Shown one piece after another: positions 22,218 through 33,601 of a DNA stretch of 64,000 nt (position 1 is the first letter of the stretch; each line of letters starts with the position of its first letter). A model generated the notes under the pieces. That model worked only from the letters and a program-made list of their open reading frames with translations. It was not told where the DNA came from and ran no database searches. The position numbers were made by a program, and so were the translations under genes. This DNA is from Clonostachys chloroleuca (taxonomy: Eukaryota > Ascomycota > Sordariomycetes > Hypocreales > Bionectriaceae), in the NCBI GenBank assembly GCA_037952775.1, contig JBANAY010000003.1:7936001-8000000 (forward strand), written 5' to 3'.

Positions 22218-24316
22218 ATGTCGGTACCGCCAGAGAATAGAATCGATGATCCCATAGAGATGGGGAAGAATGTCAGCAGCGACGCAAGGGATAACACGTT
22301 GGATAATGTTGTTTTGGTATGTTTTCCTAAACAATCTATAATTACATACAGACTTAAAGCTAATAACAGAGCGAAAGGAAAAACTAGGTTACAAACCTGT
22401 AAGGCTTGGAATAACACATCTAGATCATGTTCTAAAGGCTAACCTTATATTAGGTATTACATCGTAGCTTCAATCAGTTTCACAATTTTGCTACCACGTT
22501 CGGTCAGATCCCCAATTACTGAGATAGTAGACCCCACATGCTGACTGTTAGGTAGCTGCTCTTTATTTCATCGGTGGTGTCCGAGTTACTTTCTCAACTG
22601 GCATTGCTGCTGGCGGAAACCTGGCATACTGGTGAGTCTACTAGGTGTTCCCTCCGATTACGCCCCATCTTACAATCTTCGCAGGACCAGCTATATTGTT
22701 ACATGCATCTTTACTTTTATAACAGCTGCTGTAATTGCTGAGATCTGCTCCTCTTTGCCTTTGGCTGGCTCTATTTACCTCTGGGCAGCTGAGGCCGGTG
22801 GTCCTCGATTTGGTAGACTGTTTGGATTTGTCGTTGCGTGGTGGAGCACAACAGCGTGGACAACATTCTGTGCCAGTAAGTCAAACATAATATACAACTT
22901 GAGGATATGAAGGATTTTGATTTAGCCATTTCCTAGGTAATACACAGGCAGCAGTGAACTATATGCTCTCGGTAAATAACCACTCGCAACCATGAGGCCT
23001 TGTCTATACTAATACTAAAGATCGTAGGAAATCGTGGTCTTTGGTACCGATTTCCCATCTGATTCCTCTAGTGTTAAATTCCGAGCTTTGCAATGGATTC
23101 TGACCGAGGTTATGCTCGCCCTCGCCTGCATTTGGAACCTGCTACCTCGTAAGTCTCACCCTTATGAGTATTACTATCCTAAAAGTCTAACCATCACAGC
23201 TCGGTACTTCAAGTGGATCTTTTCACTATCCAGCGGTGTCGTGGTCCTTGATTTCGTCCTAAATCTAATCTGGCTTCCCATCGCGACGAGCAAAACTCTT
23301 GGTTTCCGATCCACCCATGATGCTTTCATGACAACGTATAACGGCACTGGCGCTCCTCCAGGTTGGAACTGGTGTCTTTCTTATCTTGCTACTGCTGGTG
23401 TTTTGATTGGGTTTGATGCTTCAGGCCATGTGGCTGAGGAGACTAAGAATGCCTCAGTCGCTGCGGCTAGGGGCATCTTTTGGAGCACGGTTGTCAGTGG
23501 TATTGGTGGTTTTGCGGTTGTCATCCTCTTCCTTTTCTGCGTAGTAAGTTATTACCTTTCTTACACTAAGAGATAAGCTGATTTAATTTTGTTGTAACAG
23601 CCTGATGCCGAGACTCTGTTTTCTTTCGGTGGTGCGCAGCCTTTCGTGTCAGTCTATGCTGCTATTCTTGGTGAAGGTGGCCATGTCATAATGAATGTTG
23701 TCTGTGTTTTAGCTCTATGGTTTGTGAGTACATTCAACGTTACTATTTTGCAAACTGGTTAAACTAACATGAAACCCAGAACACCGCAATTGCTGTTCTC
23801 GCCGCCTCTCGTCTGGTCTTCGCAGTGGCACGAGACGGAGTACTCCCTTGGTCTGGCTGGGTTTCCAAGGTCGTTGCAGGCCAGCCGCGCAACGCAGTCC
23901 TTGTTGTTTGGGGGGTCGCGGCGATCATTACTTGCACTATACTCCCCTCATCTGTTGCCTTTACGTCACTAGTTTCCGCCGCGGGCGTGCCTTCAGCTGC
24001 TGCTTACGGTCTTATCTCTCTTGCTCGTCTTTTCCTCACGCCTAAGAACTTTCCCAAACCAGCTTGGAGCTTGGGACCACTGAGCAAACCTTTTCAGGTT
24101 ATTGCGGTCTTCTGGAACGGCTGGGTCGTAGCAATCTTATACTCGCCGTACGTGTTCCCTGTCAGTGGAGAGACGCTCAACTACGCGCCCGTTATTATGG
24201 CTGGCACTACAATCTTTGCTCTGATCACCTGGTGGATTATTCCTGCCGAAAGGTGGTTGCCAAGCCAAAGAATTCAGCAAACTTTAGACGCTGATGTAAA
24301 TCCCGATCTTGATTAA
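22218..24316 (+). CDS. APC-superfamily amino-acid/amine permease
   Basis: Nine exons (22218-22316, 22454-22502, 22556-22631, 22685-22875, 22937-22971, 23028-23148, 23200-23543, 23601-23723, 23780-24316) close in frame to 524 aa. The protein has about twelve hydrophobic segments and motifs of the fungal amino-acid/choline/GABA permease group: RSFNQFHNFATTF, GGVRVTFSTGIAAGGN at TM1, LPLAGSIYLWAAEAGG, a cytosolic GHVAEETKNAS loop and VARDGVLPWS. Family members import amino acids, GABA, choline or polyamines at the plasma membrane; the substrate cannot be read from the sequence. All splice sites are consensus and no lesion is seen. Confidence 0.88.
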
Positions 24317-25318
24317 AGTAGGAGCTATTTCCATCTCTATGCATCAGATACCTAAAGCGTCCTAGTATAGCCACTCTGGACTAGCACCGGAATCTACCTA
24401 CACAATGATGCATATAAATCTGGTAAACTCTAAGTACTTTAAAGGATCAGCTATTATAAATCTCGGTCCTTCATGTAGCCTTCGGGTTTCTGTTATATGA
24501 TATATTCAATATCAACCGACTATTCAATAGCATACCCGGTTGCCTTCTAGCCTTGATAACTGAGCACAACATTGGATACAGAAGGCGCTCAACCCAAGCT
24601 GGGGGCCTGCCCTATTCCACCTAGATAGCCGAGACAGTAAATATTATCATCATCATCATCCAACATGTTGCCCCTAAATTGTAATGTACAAGGCAAGTAA
24701 AAGTTGAATATGATAATACAACATAGTAATCTAATCAAGCCGAGTGGTAAAGTCTCTATTGGAATAATATCACTTCCTTATATATGTGGTGTGGTAAACG
24801 CTTGCTTGGTCGACATCACATTACGATGATAGAGTACGAGTGGAAAACCTAACTTCTTTACTTAGCCTTCGTTAGAAACGCGTTGGCCAACAATGGCGTA
24901 ATGAAGGTTGGCACAATGCTAACTAACTAGAGAGTAGTTTGATTCTACAAGAATGAATCATGCCACAGGATTGATGCCTGTTCCGGTGCCACGGACTGAA
25001 CGTGAGACATTGTTCTGCTACACGCGTCTGTCAGTCACCGTCTCCGTCACGACTTGCAAAGCCCTTACATGCAGCAATCTCACCGCATGGCACACGCCCG
25101 CAACATCCGCCATCGCGCCCAGTCTTTGTTGGTCGGTAGGGCTGGCAGCGCTGGCGGGGCCCGCGTAACTTCTATCTATTATGGTCGCGAAAACACGACC
25201 CAATTCCAGATTGATCTGGGCTGATTTGCCAGCTGTCTTTCTCACAAAGGCAGCCTTTTGGCCAGATGTATTTTACATTGACTGAATCTCTTCCTAGAGA
25301 TTTGAGTAGCCAACATTC
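24317..25318. other. Intergenic region with an ATC microsatellite
   Basis: No gene is supported. An (ATC)n tract occurs at about 24646-24660. The frames at 24953-25245 have no family motif. Confidence 0.45.
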
Positions 25319-26193
25319 TCACAGCTTTGAGCCCCTCGCTTCCGCGTGCTTCATCTCTTGGCGAACCGCGAGATCTGCGATAATTTCCTCGCTCCCTCCA
25401 CCGACGATGGACATTCTCGAGTCCTGGCTGATCTGCTCTACGCGTCCACCGATACCACCGCGCTGATATCCGTTCCCGCCAAATATCTGTTGGGCTTCTC
25501 GATTCGCCAGCTCGAGCAGCCTCCCACCTTGCACCTTGCAAAGGGCGATTCTTGAGACAACTCTGGACCGATCCCGCCCGTGGCCTTGATATGATATGCA
25601 ATCTGTTCAATTCAAGCCCAGTGAGATTCGATATACCGTGCCATCGTAGCGAGCTTATGTCGGGTGACCTGATGTCCAAATAATGGCTGTGCAAAGGTGT
25701 GCCGGTCTATAGAGTAAGCCCACGCATCTTCTAGGCAAACTCTGGCGTAAGAATTCATGTTCATGCACAGGAGGAAGCGTTCCTTGTTAAAGTCTAGGTG
25801 CGCTGTAAGCTCTTCCACCCCGTCGTCAACGTATAGCATTAGATCTTACTCGTCATGAGGTATGCGAAACCATGATTCTCTCTTCCAATTAAGTTCTCCA
25901 CGGCCGCCTTGACATTATCCAAGGTCACCCAAGCACTTCCGGCAGCATTGGCTCCGCTGTTTCTAATCTTGCGACGTGAGGTACCTGTCAGGTCCAGCGG
26001 TATGACAAGAACAGACCTTGCCTCCGGGGCCACCTGTTCGCACTGCTGTAGTCATATGAGTCGATACTAGGGCTCCTGGAATCCACTTCTATCTCCAGAT
26101 CTTAGCTTTCTTGAAGGCTCCAGTATACAGTGTAAGGTCGACCTAGGTTACGATGTGGCCATTTATAATATAGAAGTTTCCGTCGTATGACTT
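25319..26193 (-). pseudogene. Acyl-CoA dehydrogenase, C-terminal part, split by transposon
   Basis: The minus strand reads, from the transposon junction down: SYDGNFYIINGHIVT, TGAFKKAKIWR, LVIPLDLTGTSRRKI, NLIGRENHGFAYLMTS, CMNMNSYARVCLEDAWAYS, and finally the C-terminal motif QIFGGNGYQRGGIG with GGGSEEIIADLAVRQEMK, ending at 25319. These are the middle and C-terminal domains of acyl-CoA dehydrogenases (FAD-dependent alpha,beta-desaturation of acyl-CoAs). Besides the insertion the segment has several stops and frameshifts of its own, for example after HIVT and after ESHWA. The missing N-terminal part is at 34130-34765, beyond the retroelement. Confidence 0.85.
26189..26193 (+). repeat. Target-site duplication, left copy (GACTT)
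   Basis: GACTT directly precedes the left LTR and is repeated at 34130-34134 directly after the right LTR. A 5-bp duplication is normal for Ty1/copia integration. Confidence 0.92.
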
Positions 26194-26721
26194 TGTTGGT
26201 GCCAAGCGGGCGATAGAGAGATATCGTCAACTACCGAGATAATCTATGAAGATTGAAGCCCGCAGCCCAGCCTGTTCGAACGCACATACAATTCACTAGT
26301 AAATACAATCAGGAATTCCGTGGAAGCCGGACCGGCCGCGAATGCAGAAATAAGGTTCAATAACCGGGAGGGCCGGTATGAACTATCGCGAACTAAGGCT
26401 CTGACGATCAAACCTAATACCGAGCTATCGGCGCGGTCCCGATAGCCCGAAGAGCGTTCTGATCCTATCAAACGCGCACGTTGAAGGAAGATCATGAACT
26501 CGGCCTTATGGATATGAAGATCCCTAGTAATTCATATACTAAAAGGATGCTTGAATAACCTTATAAGACCGAGACCGGGCTACTCTCACGAGAATACGAA
26601 CAAGGGATTCCCGAGGATATAAGGGGCCACGGATCCCCTCTGTAATTACTAGTTAGAATCAACAGTCTCAATATATCCCTTTTACCTGTATAACTGGAAG
26701 CTGTTAGTAGTAATACTAACA
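26194..26721 (+). repeat. 5' LTR (528 bp)
   Basis: It aligns without gaps to 33602-34129 with 16 differences, all transitions by my hand alignment. It starts TGTTGGTG; the end is mutated to TACTAACA where the right copy has CACCAACA. Confidence 0.95.
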
Positions 26722-26732
26722 GTTATGAGCCC
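26722..26732 (+). other. Primer-binding site, half-tRNA(iMet) type
   Basis: GTTATGAGCCC follows the 5' LTR at once. It is the reverse complement of the anticodon-arm sequence GGGCUCAUAAC of eukaryotic initiator tRNA-Met. Copia and Ty5 elements are known to prime from such an internal tRNA site (a half tRNA) instead of the tRNA 3' end. The match is seen; the priming is inferred. Confidence 0.7.
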
Positions 26733-26831
26733 GGTTAGTACGCTCTTTATATCCTTACTTGACTATACCTTCGTTATAGCCTTATAAGAGGTTAAAGCAA
26801 TCATACGATTGTTATTACAAACTAGCGTCTT

Positions 26832-26950
26832 GTCCAGTGGTCTAGTGGTTAACGATAATGTTAATTATTAGCCTTTCGGTCAAGGCGGCCAGCTTGTAAT
26901 AACAGCTTTCTTTTGCAAAACCAGGGTTTAATTCCTGCTTTTAACACCGT
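26832..26950 (+). other. tRNA-like A-box/B-box remnant in the transposon leader
   Basis: TGGTCTAGTGG (26838-26848) fits the RNA polymerase III A-box consensus exactly, with the following GTTAACGA resembling a tRNA D-arm. GGTTTAATTCC (26935-26945) is a B box with C-to-T at the usual GGTTC. The boxes are about 87 bp apart and no acceptor stem pairs, so this is a decayed tRNA or tRNA-derived (SINE-like) segment, not a working tRNA gene. Confidence 0.5.
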
Positions 26951-27004
26951 TCTTCTTTTACCGCCGCTACTGTGGTGTGCCTAGCCCATCAAGGTGCTCA
27001 AGGA

Positions 27005-27525
27005 AGCAGCTGTCTAAGAAGGAACAGCTGCCGCAGCCACAAGCCGCTGAACACGAACCTGCTGTCTCGAAGAGAACAACCGTGAAAGCCGTAAGCAGCT
27101 TGAAGCAGATATCGTTGTCACGATACGATCAACAGCGATAGATTCAAGCAGCCTAGGCACGAAGCAACTGTCAAAGCACGAACAGCCGCTGCAGACCTAA
27201 GCCGTCAACGCCGCCCCGTCTGTCAAAACGGGATCAACTGCAAAAGCTGTTGACAGCCCTGTCACGATACGGCTGTCCTGATAGAAACAGACGAGATCGC
27301 TATACGCAGCTTGGAACCGTTGCAGGTATCACGATAGAAACACCTGCTGCAGCCACGCACAGCCTGACGCTGATATCGCTGTCCTGACGAGATCAGCAGC
27401 GATAGCCTTGAACAGCCCGAGCCGGATATAGCTGTCGTGACGAAAACAGCTGTAGTAGCCGCAGGCAGCCTGTGCAGTTAACCAAGTCAACGAAGGAACA
27501 GCAGCAGCTGCTGCTATCTGTAAGA
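27005..27525 (+). repeat. Array of stem-loops with shared loop motif
   Basis: The leader between the tRNA-like segment and gag contains about nine successive hairpins, for example GCAGCTGT...ACAGCTGC (27007-27032), TATCGTTG...CAGCGATA (about 27109-27139), GCAGGT...ACCTGC (about 27323), TATCGCTG...CAGCGATA (about 27384) and AGCTGT...ACAGCT (27430-27451). Loops are alike (CTAAGAAGGA, CGTGACGAAA, CCTGATAGAA, CAAAGCACGA), flanked by TGT and ACA, while the outer stem pairs change together. This suggests a duplicated RNA structure, perhaps for packaging, dimerisation or translation. Confidence 0.6.
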
Positions 27526-27593
27526 GTCAGGATCAAAAGGATCTACTGAGCCCCTGCGAGAGGCAAGGTAACCAACTGTTCATCTCAAAGAAA

Positions 27594-30500
27594 ATGTCAG
27601 ATATAGCTCTTCCTTCGAGCTACCTTTCTGACCTTAAAAGGTCGATCCCGACCTTGGTTGGGATTGATAATTGGCTGGATTGGATAGACCAGATCAAAAC
27701 TATATCTAATAGGCTTAAGATCTGGATCTATATTGATCCCGATAAGTCTGACCAACTGACTGAACCGACCTATGAAGACCAGCCGAGTCTAGATGAGCTA
27801 GCTGACCCTACTAGAGGAGATGAGGAGTCAGAAGCAGCCTACCAGAGAAGACTAGACCAGTTCTATAAAAATCTTCCAGGTCGGGTTACTCAGCTACAGC
27901 TAAACTCTAGCCAAGTTGAAAGCCGGAACCGGGTCCTTCGTAAGACGTACGAGAGGAATAAATATAGCCTACTAGCTATTCTGAATCTGATTGACGGGTC
28001 AATCTCAAAGGAGTTCCAAGCCCTTCTTAAAGGAAAAGAAGGAGATGCTAGGGAATGGATTAAGGCTCTCAAAGACCACATCCGACCCGATGACCAATAT
28101 GAGACGCTAGCTGCAATAACAGCCTTTTGGACACAGGCTCGGGCTACGGGCAACCGTAACTGGGCTACCTGGGCAGATCAGATCAAGATAGCCTATATCC
28201 GCTGTAGCCGGCTTATATAACAGCCGATACCGAAGGAACTAGCTGTCTCTGAATTCCTAGGTGCTATAAGAGATACCTTTCCAGCCTTTTACAGGCCCTG
28301 GAATAAGGAACGAAGGACAGCCGGATCAAAGATAGACCTAATCGTCCTCTTCTCTGAATTTAAGGCTGAAGCTCTTATTAAGAAAACCCAGTCAGCTTCT
28401 TCATCCGTTAACGCAACTAACACCCCTTAACCGAAGAGCCCTGAAGGAGCTAGACAGAGGGGCCGAGGGAAAAGAGGGCTGATAGAGAAATGCCCAGGTT
28501 GTCTAGTCAAGCACCCTAGAAGTCAGGGGACTAGTAACTGGTGGGAAAGCTGCTACGCCTTCCAGAAAATCTACGGAAAGGCCCCTAACCAAAGGGTCCG
28601 AGACTGGGCTCTCAGAGAAGACGCTCGGAAGAATCTTAAATCCTGGTTCGAAAACCACCCGGATGAGAAGAAGAAGGCTCTCAGTTGGAACCCTCCTACA
28701 GAGGAAGGGACCCAAGAAGCTGTAATCCCCGGAGAAGGGATATCACAGTAGAAAACTGCCTACAGCCTCGGAAGGTTAGACCTAGGGGCCGACGAGTGGA
28801 TAGCTGATTATTGCAGCCTAGCTTGGTCAGAGATATCCGACGATGAGGGTAGAAGTCAGACAGCCGTATCATGGATCTCTGATGAAAACAGTAATACCCT
28901 GACACCAGGTTCAGCGGAGTCTGATGACGAAGGTAGTCATTGGACAGAGGAATTGCGAACCTATGAGGATCACGGTAACTGTCAGACAGAGATATCGCGG
29001 GTTCTTGAGGGCTCTGGTCAGAACCGGACAATCCTAGGGACCTGCAATACCCTGGCAGAAGGATCGCAAGCGAAGGATCGCGGCGGTCACAACCAGATGC
29101 AGGCGTTATTGAACAACGATGGCTGTAGTAATACAATGATAAGCCAAGCCCTGACCACTGAAGAGGTCAGTCAGAGCCCGACGGCGAGGCTCGGTTCAAG
29201 CGATAGTTACGGTCGAAGCCGGACAAAGGAATTGCGAACTAACGATAACAGCGGTAAGAACCAGACCACGAAACCCGGTTCGAGCGATAGTCACGGTCGT
29301 AGCCGGACAAAGAGATCGCGAACCAAGGATAAGGTTGGTAACCGCAAGACGCAGAGATCGCACGGGACCGCAGCTGCTAGTCAAACGAAGACAGCAGGAT
29401 CGCAAAACCCCGATCAGGTCGGTCATGCAGAGACGCGAGGATCGCGAACCCAAGTTGAAGCCGGTAACGGTAAGACAACTAGATCGCGAAACCATGACGA
29501 CGGCGGTAATCGTGAGACAATGAGACCGCTGTTCAATGATATGAATAGTAATAGCAAGAGTGAAGCCACTAGTCAGATCAACAGCACCTAGTCGAAAGGG
29601 ATACTGAGAAACGCTGTTATTTATGATTCAGGCGCTAATTGCCATATCTTTAACCACCTAGTGTAGTTCAAAGAAGATAATAACTTCGATCCAACCTGCT
29701 GAGACCTAGTCGAATCAGGAGGACGGATAATTCGTGTGTCAGGAAGAGGGATAGCCCGAATTCGTGTGGAATACCCAGGCTATCCAACAGGGAGAAAAGT
29801 AGCTCTTACAGCTAGCTATTTTATCCCTTCCTTACACGTTAGCCTTGTCTCGATGAGACGGGCCCTTAATATAGGGATCTTCTGGGATCAGACCCAGTAT
29901 CAGTTGATCTATTAAGGACGTGTTTTTGCTGTATTATAGCAGTAATACGATTAGTTTGTGCTAGCTGAAGGCAGCCCTGAACAGCTAGCTACCCAAGTAA
30001 ATGCTTTAGGTCGGCTACCGAAGCCACTCTCAAGGGGTGATGGAGACCTATGGCACAGACGGCTAGGTTATCCGTCTTAACGGGCCCTAGCCAAGCTAAC
30101 CGCTCAGACGGAGGGTGCTAAGGTCACCGGTCCTCTGACCTACGAATGCGAGGTCTGCAGCACAGCTAAAGCACGGAGAGAGGTATCGCGAGAGATCCCG
30201 AGAGAGCTCCCGCGAGGGGCCGGTAGGGCTTTTAGCTGCGACCTTCACTGGGGACCTGGAATAGGGTATAATCAACACCGATACTGGGTTTTATTTACCT
30301 GCTTAGATACAGGAAACCGGTTCGTCTATACCCTTCAAAAACGATCAGACATCCGAGAAGCCTTTAGAAGGCTCCGAGCCCTCCTTTGGTTACAGTTCTA
30401 AATTAAGATAATACTCCTTTGGACTGACGGAGAGCTAGCCCTCGTCAAGGAAGTCAGGAGTTATCTAGAGCCGGAGGCAGGGATGATCGTGTTTATTTCA

Positions 30501-33482
30501 GCGCCTTTAACACCCACACAAAACGGACCCGCTGAGAAGTCTGGAGCAGTCGTCAAGACCCGGCTGCGAGCTATTCATATTGATTCAGGTCTACCAGACG
30601 AACTATAGGTTGAAACAGTGAAGCTACTTGTCTATCTTCTCAACCGGACCCCTATTGAGAAGGATAGATCTTGGAAAACACCCTATGAAAGGTGGTGGAA
30701 TTCCGTTAGATCAAAGTTAATGTGGTCAGAAATCCCGGCTAATTTGAAGCTCCGGATTAACTACTTAAGGGTAACTGGGTGTATTGCGTATCCGATGACC
30801 ACAGATGCCCTTGAACACATCAAATCTAATAAGCCTCTATCGGTTACAGCAACTAGGGCACATATCGGTTACCTAGTTGGCTACCGAGGAAGTCATCAGT
30901 ACCTGATTTGGGTACCTTCTAAAGGTCGGGTCAAGGTCATCGTGTCAGCTAATGTAACGTTCAACGAAGCTGTTACCTATGATCCGGCTAGAGAGGAAGA
31001 AGCACTGACCTCGGCGGTAAAAGACGATCAAGTCTTAACCGACCTAGCTGCTGAAGACCTAGGAGCCACAACGGAAGGATACCTTCAAGACATTGGGCTA
31101 GATCTAGGTTCATCTAATGAATCGCAGATCCTTGAACCGGCTGTCCAAGGCCAGATCAAACAAAACGACCTATATAGCGAAGAGCGGCTGTAAGGGATTG
31201 ATAAGATCGGATCAGAAGGCGAAGAAGATCATGAAGATCAGTACTATCTGACACCGGCACCAAGCAGAGCCGCTACCCTCGAACCACCGGAACAGTCAGA
31301 CCGGCTAGGCTTCACGGTCAGAGAAGCCCTTGAAGCTATCCCGGATGATCCGGATGAACACGAAGAGGAAGAACAGTCATCTGACGAGATTATCGTTGAC
31401 CTGCCTGACGATCATCCTCTTGCACTCTCAAACATCGGGCTCTCGCGATCATCCTGGTCATCATCAAGTAGCCGGAATACAGATGAATCGCACGAGCGCC
31501 GAGAATCCGGTAGTCAAAGACCGGATAATATAAGGGGCGACTATAGTAATTATAGCAGTCAATTACCGAGCCCAACACCTGGGCGCGATGAATCCGACCG
31601 CGATCCGACCGACGGATCCGTAGGTCAGGGATCCGAAGAAGGATCCGAATATGAAGAGCAGGCAGTCTCGTCAACTGACAATGATAGCGATGATCGCGAT
31701 AATCGCGATCAGCCCGGCCCACCGGAAGGTCAGGGAAGAAGGTCAGGACGATCCGTGAGACAGCCCGAGAGACTAGGAAGCTGGGTACAGCCGATCTCTC
31801 TCAACCGAAGGCAACGGAGATCTATCGCTTCCATTACCGCTAGGTTGGCGTGGGCTAGCCACCGACGGCTAGTTATGTCAGTGATGAATGCGGCTGCGAG
31901 GCATAGCTTACACATCAGAAACATGCCAAAAGCCCCTACTAGCTGGAAGCTAGTCCAACAAAGCCCCTATAAGAAGGAATGGATAAAAGCGATGGAAGCC
32001 GAGATCCAAGCCTATCTGCAGAAGCAGACGTGGGAAGAGGTATTACTAAGAGAGATACCTAGTCAAGATCTAATTAAGGTCAAATGGGTCTTTACTTATA
32101 AGACTGATGAAGCCGGCTTCGTCATAAGATTCAAAGCCCGGCTAGTCGTCCGAGGAGACGAACAGTGGCCCGGACAACAAGAAGATACCTATGCAGCTAC
32201 ATTAGCAGCTAGATCCTTCAGGATCCTAGCTGCCCTAGCCTGCTCGAAGGACTGGGAAAGCCACCAGTACGATGTGGTCAACGCCTTCGTTAACTGTGAC
32301 CTTCAAGAGGAGGTGTTCTGCGAGATGCCGGCAGGATTTACTAAAGACGGATACTGCCTGCTTCTAAAGAAAGCCCTGTACGGGCTCCGTCAGTCACCTA
32401 AGCTCTGGTTCAACCTCCTTACCAGGTTCTTCATAAGGCAAGGCTTTCAACAATGCAAGGAAGACAGCTGTATCTTCCGACGAGGGAAGCTAGTGATCTT
32501 CTTCTATGTGGATGATATCGTGGTCCTGTATCCGAAGGCAAGTTCGGAAGATTGGGAATAGCTCCATAACCGGCTGCTTGAGACCTTTGAAGTCAAGAAC
32601 CTAGGAGAAATGAAGTGGTTTCTAGGGATTGAGATCCTAAGAGACCGTAAGCTGAAGGAACTGTGGCTCTCACAAGAGTTATATATCTCGAAGATAACCC
32701 ACCGTTTTCATCTTCAAGATCAAACCCGAAGAACAGAGGTACTGCTAACCGCCAAGTTGGCTAGCCACAGTTATCCAGTTAACCCTAAGATAATCTGGCT
32801 ATACCAAGCTAAGGTCGGAAGTATCCTCTATGTGGCTGTGGTCTCGAGACCGGATATCGCTTTCTGTGCTAGCAAGCTAGCCCAATTCCTTACGAATCCA
32901 GGCCCTCAATACCATCAAGCAGCAGACTAATGTATAGTCTTCCTTTACCAGACAAGAGACCGCTGTATCCGCTATACCGGATACCCTCAAGATAACACGT
33001 TATTCTGCAGTACTGACTCATCATTCGCTGATAATAAGGATCGAAAGTTATCTCAAGGCTTTGTCTTCCTTCTTTTTGGAGGTCTGGTAATTTGGAAAGC
33101 CTCGAAGCAGGCTACCGTTACCACCTCAAGTACTGAAGCAGAACTGCTAGCTCTATCAGCTGCGGTAGCTGAAAGATATGCCCTAGGAAGGCTCCTTAAG
33201 GAGCTAGGGATACAGCTAGATAACCCGGCTGTGGTCTGGTGTGATAATCAACAGACGATCCGGCTCGTCAACGCAGACCTAGCCCGGCTGACAACGAAGC
33301 TGAGGCACGTTGATGTTTATAACCACTGGTTGAAAGAGAAGGTGGCTAGAGGAGAAGTCCAAGTCAACTGGATGAAAACCTCTGAAATCCCTGCTGACGG
33401 CTTCACTAAGCCGCTGCCGAAACAAGCCTTCTATAACTTCGTAAGTCAGCTACAGCTAACCAATCGACCTACCTACCTCTAG
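27594..33482 (+). pseudogene. Copia gag-pol polyprotein, one frame with 16 internal stops
   Basis: From the ATG at 27594 to TAG 33480-33482 one frame of 1,963 codons is kept without any frameshift. In order: gag (WLDWIDQIKT...), a Cys/His cluster CPGCLVKHP...ESC (about 28491-28550), a repetitive hydrophilic segment (28900-29590), protease motif DSGANCHIF (about 29627), GAG-pre-integrase WHRRLGYP (30050), integrase CEVC, WTDGE and QNGPAEKSG, an acidic Ser-rich spacer (31195-31740), reverse transcriptase with YVDDI (about 32505), and RNase H (STDSSFAD to TSSTEAELLA). Stops: 28218, 28428, 28749, 29589, 29664, 29700, 29913, 29937, 29943, 29952, 30078, 30399, 30606, 31191, 32559, 32928. The ancestral element evidently made a single Gag-Pol without a frameshift signal. 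Confidence 0.93.
28900..29590 (+). repeat. Degenerate repeat segment inside gag-pol
   Basis: This part has a loose period of about 57-60 bp around GGATCGCGAACC and CGGTAA, encoding RSRTKxxDxxGN-like units rich in Ser, Thr, Arg, Asn and Gln. It lies between the Cys/His cluster and the protease, where most copia elements have only a short linker. Confidence 0.6.
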
Positions 33483-33493
33483 GTCATCCACCC

Positions 33494-33521
33494 GGCTAGC
33501 TAGCGGTGAGGCTAGCTAGCC
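33494..33521 (+). repeat. Perfect 11-bp hairpin after the pol stop
   Basis: GGCTAGCTAGC, a 6-nt loop and GCTAGCTAGCC form a perfect stem 12 bp after the gag-pol stop codon. A second, smaller hairpin (GCTGTTC/GAACAGC, about 33541-33555) follows. They may protect or terminate the transcript or act in packaging; this is inference. Confidence 0.65.
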
Positions 33522-33591
33522 AATAAAACAGGGTTTTTGGGCTGTTCAGAACAGCTATACCAGATCGCGAGAGATCCTATCGGTCCCGATC

Positions 33592-33601
33592 TGAAGGGGT
33601 G
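33592..33601 (+). other. Polypurine tract
   Basis: TGAAGGGGTG, with the purine core GAAGGGG, abuts the 3' LTR. This is the position and composition expected of the plus-strand primer of an LTR retrotransposon. Confidence 0.7.

Noticed and set aside
24646..24660. (ATC)n tract as a possible functional repeat
   Set aside because: A short ordinary microsatellite, nothing more.
24953..25245. Frames on both strands right of the ATC microsatellite
   Set aside because: They lie beyond the acyl-CoA dehydrogenase stop and have no matching domain.
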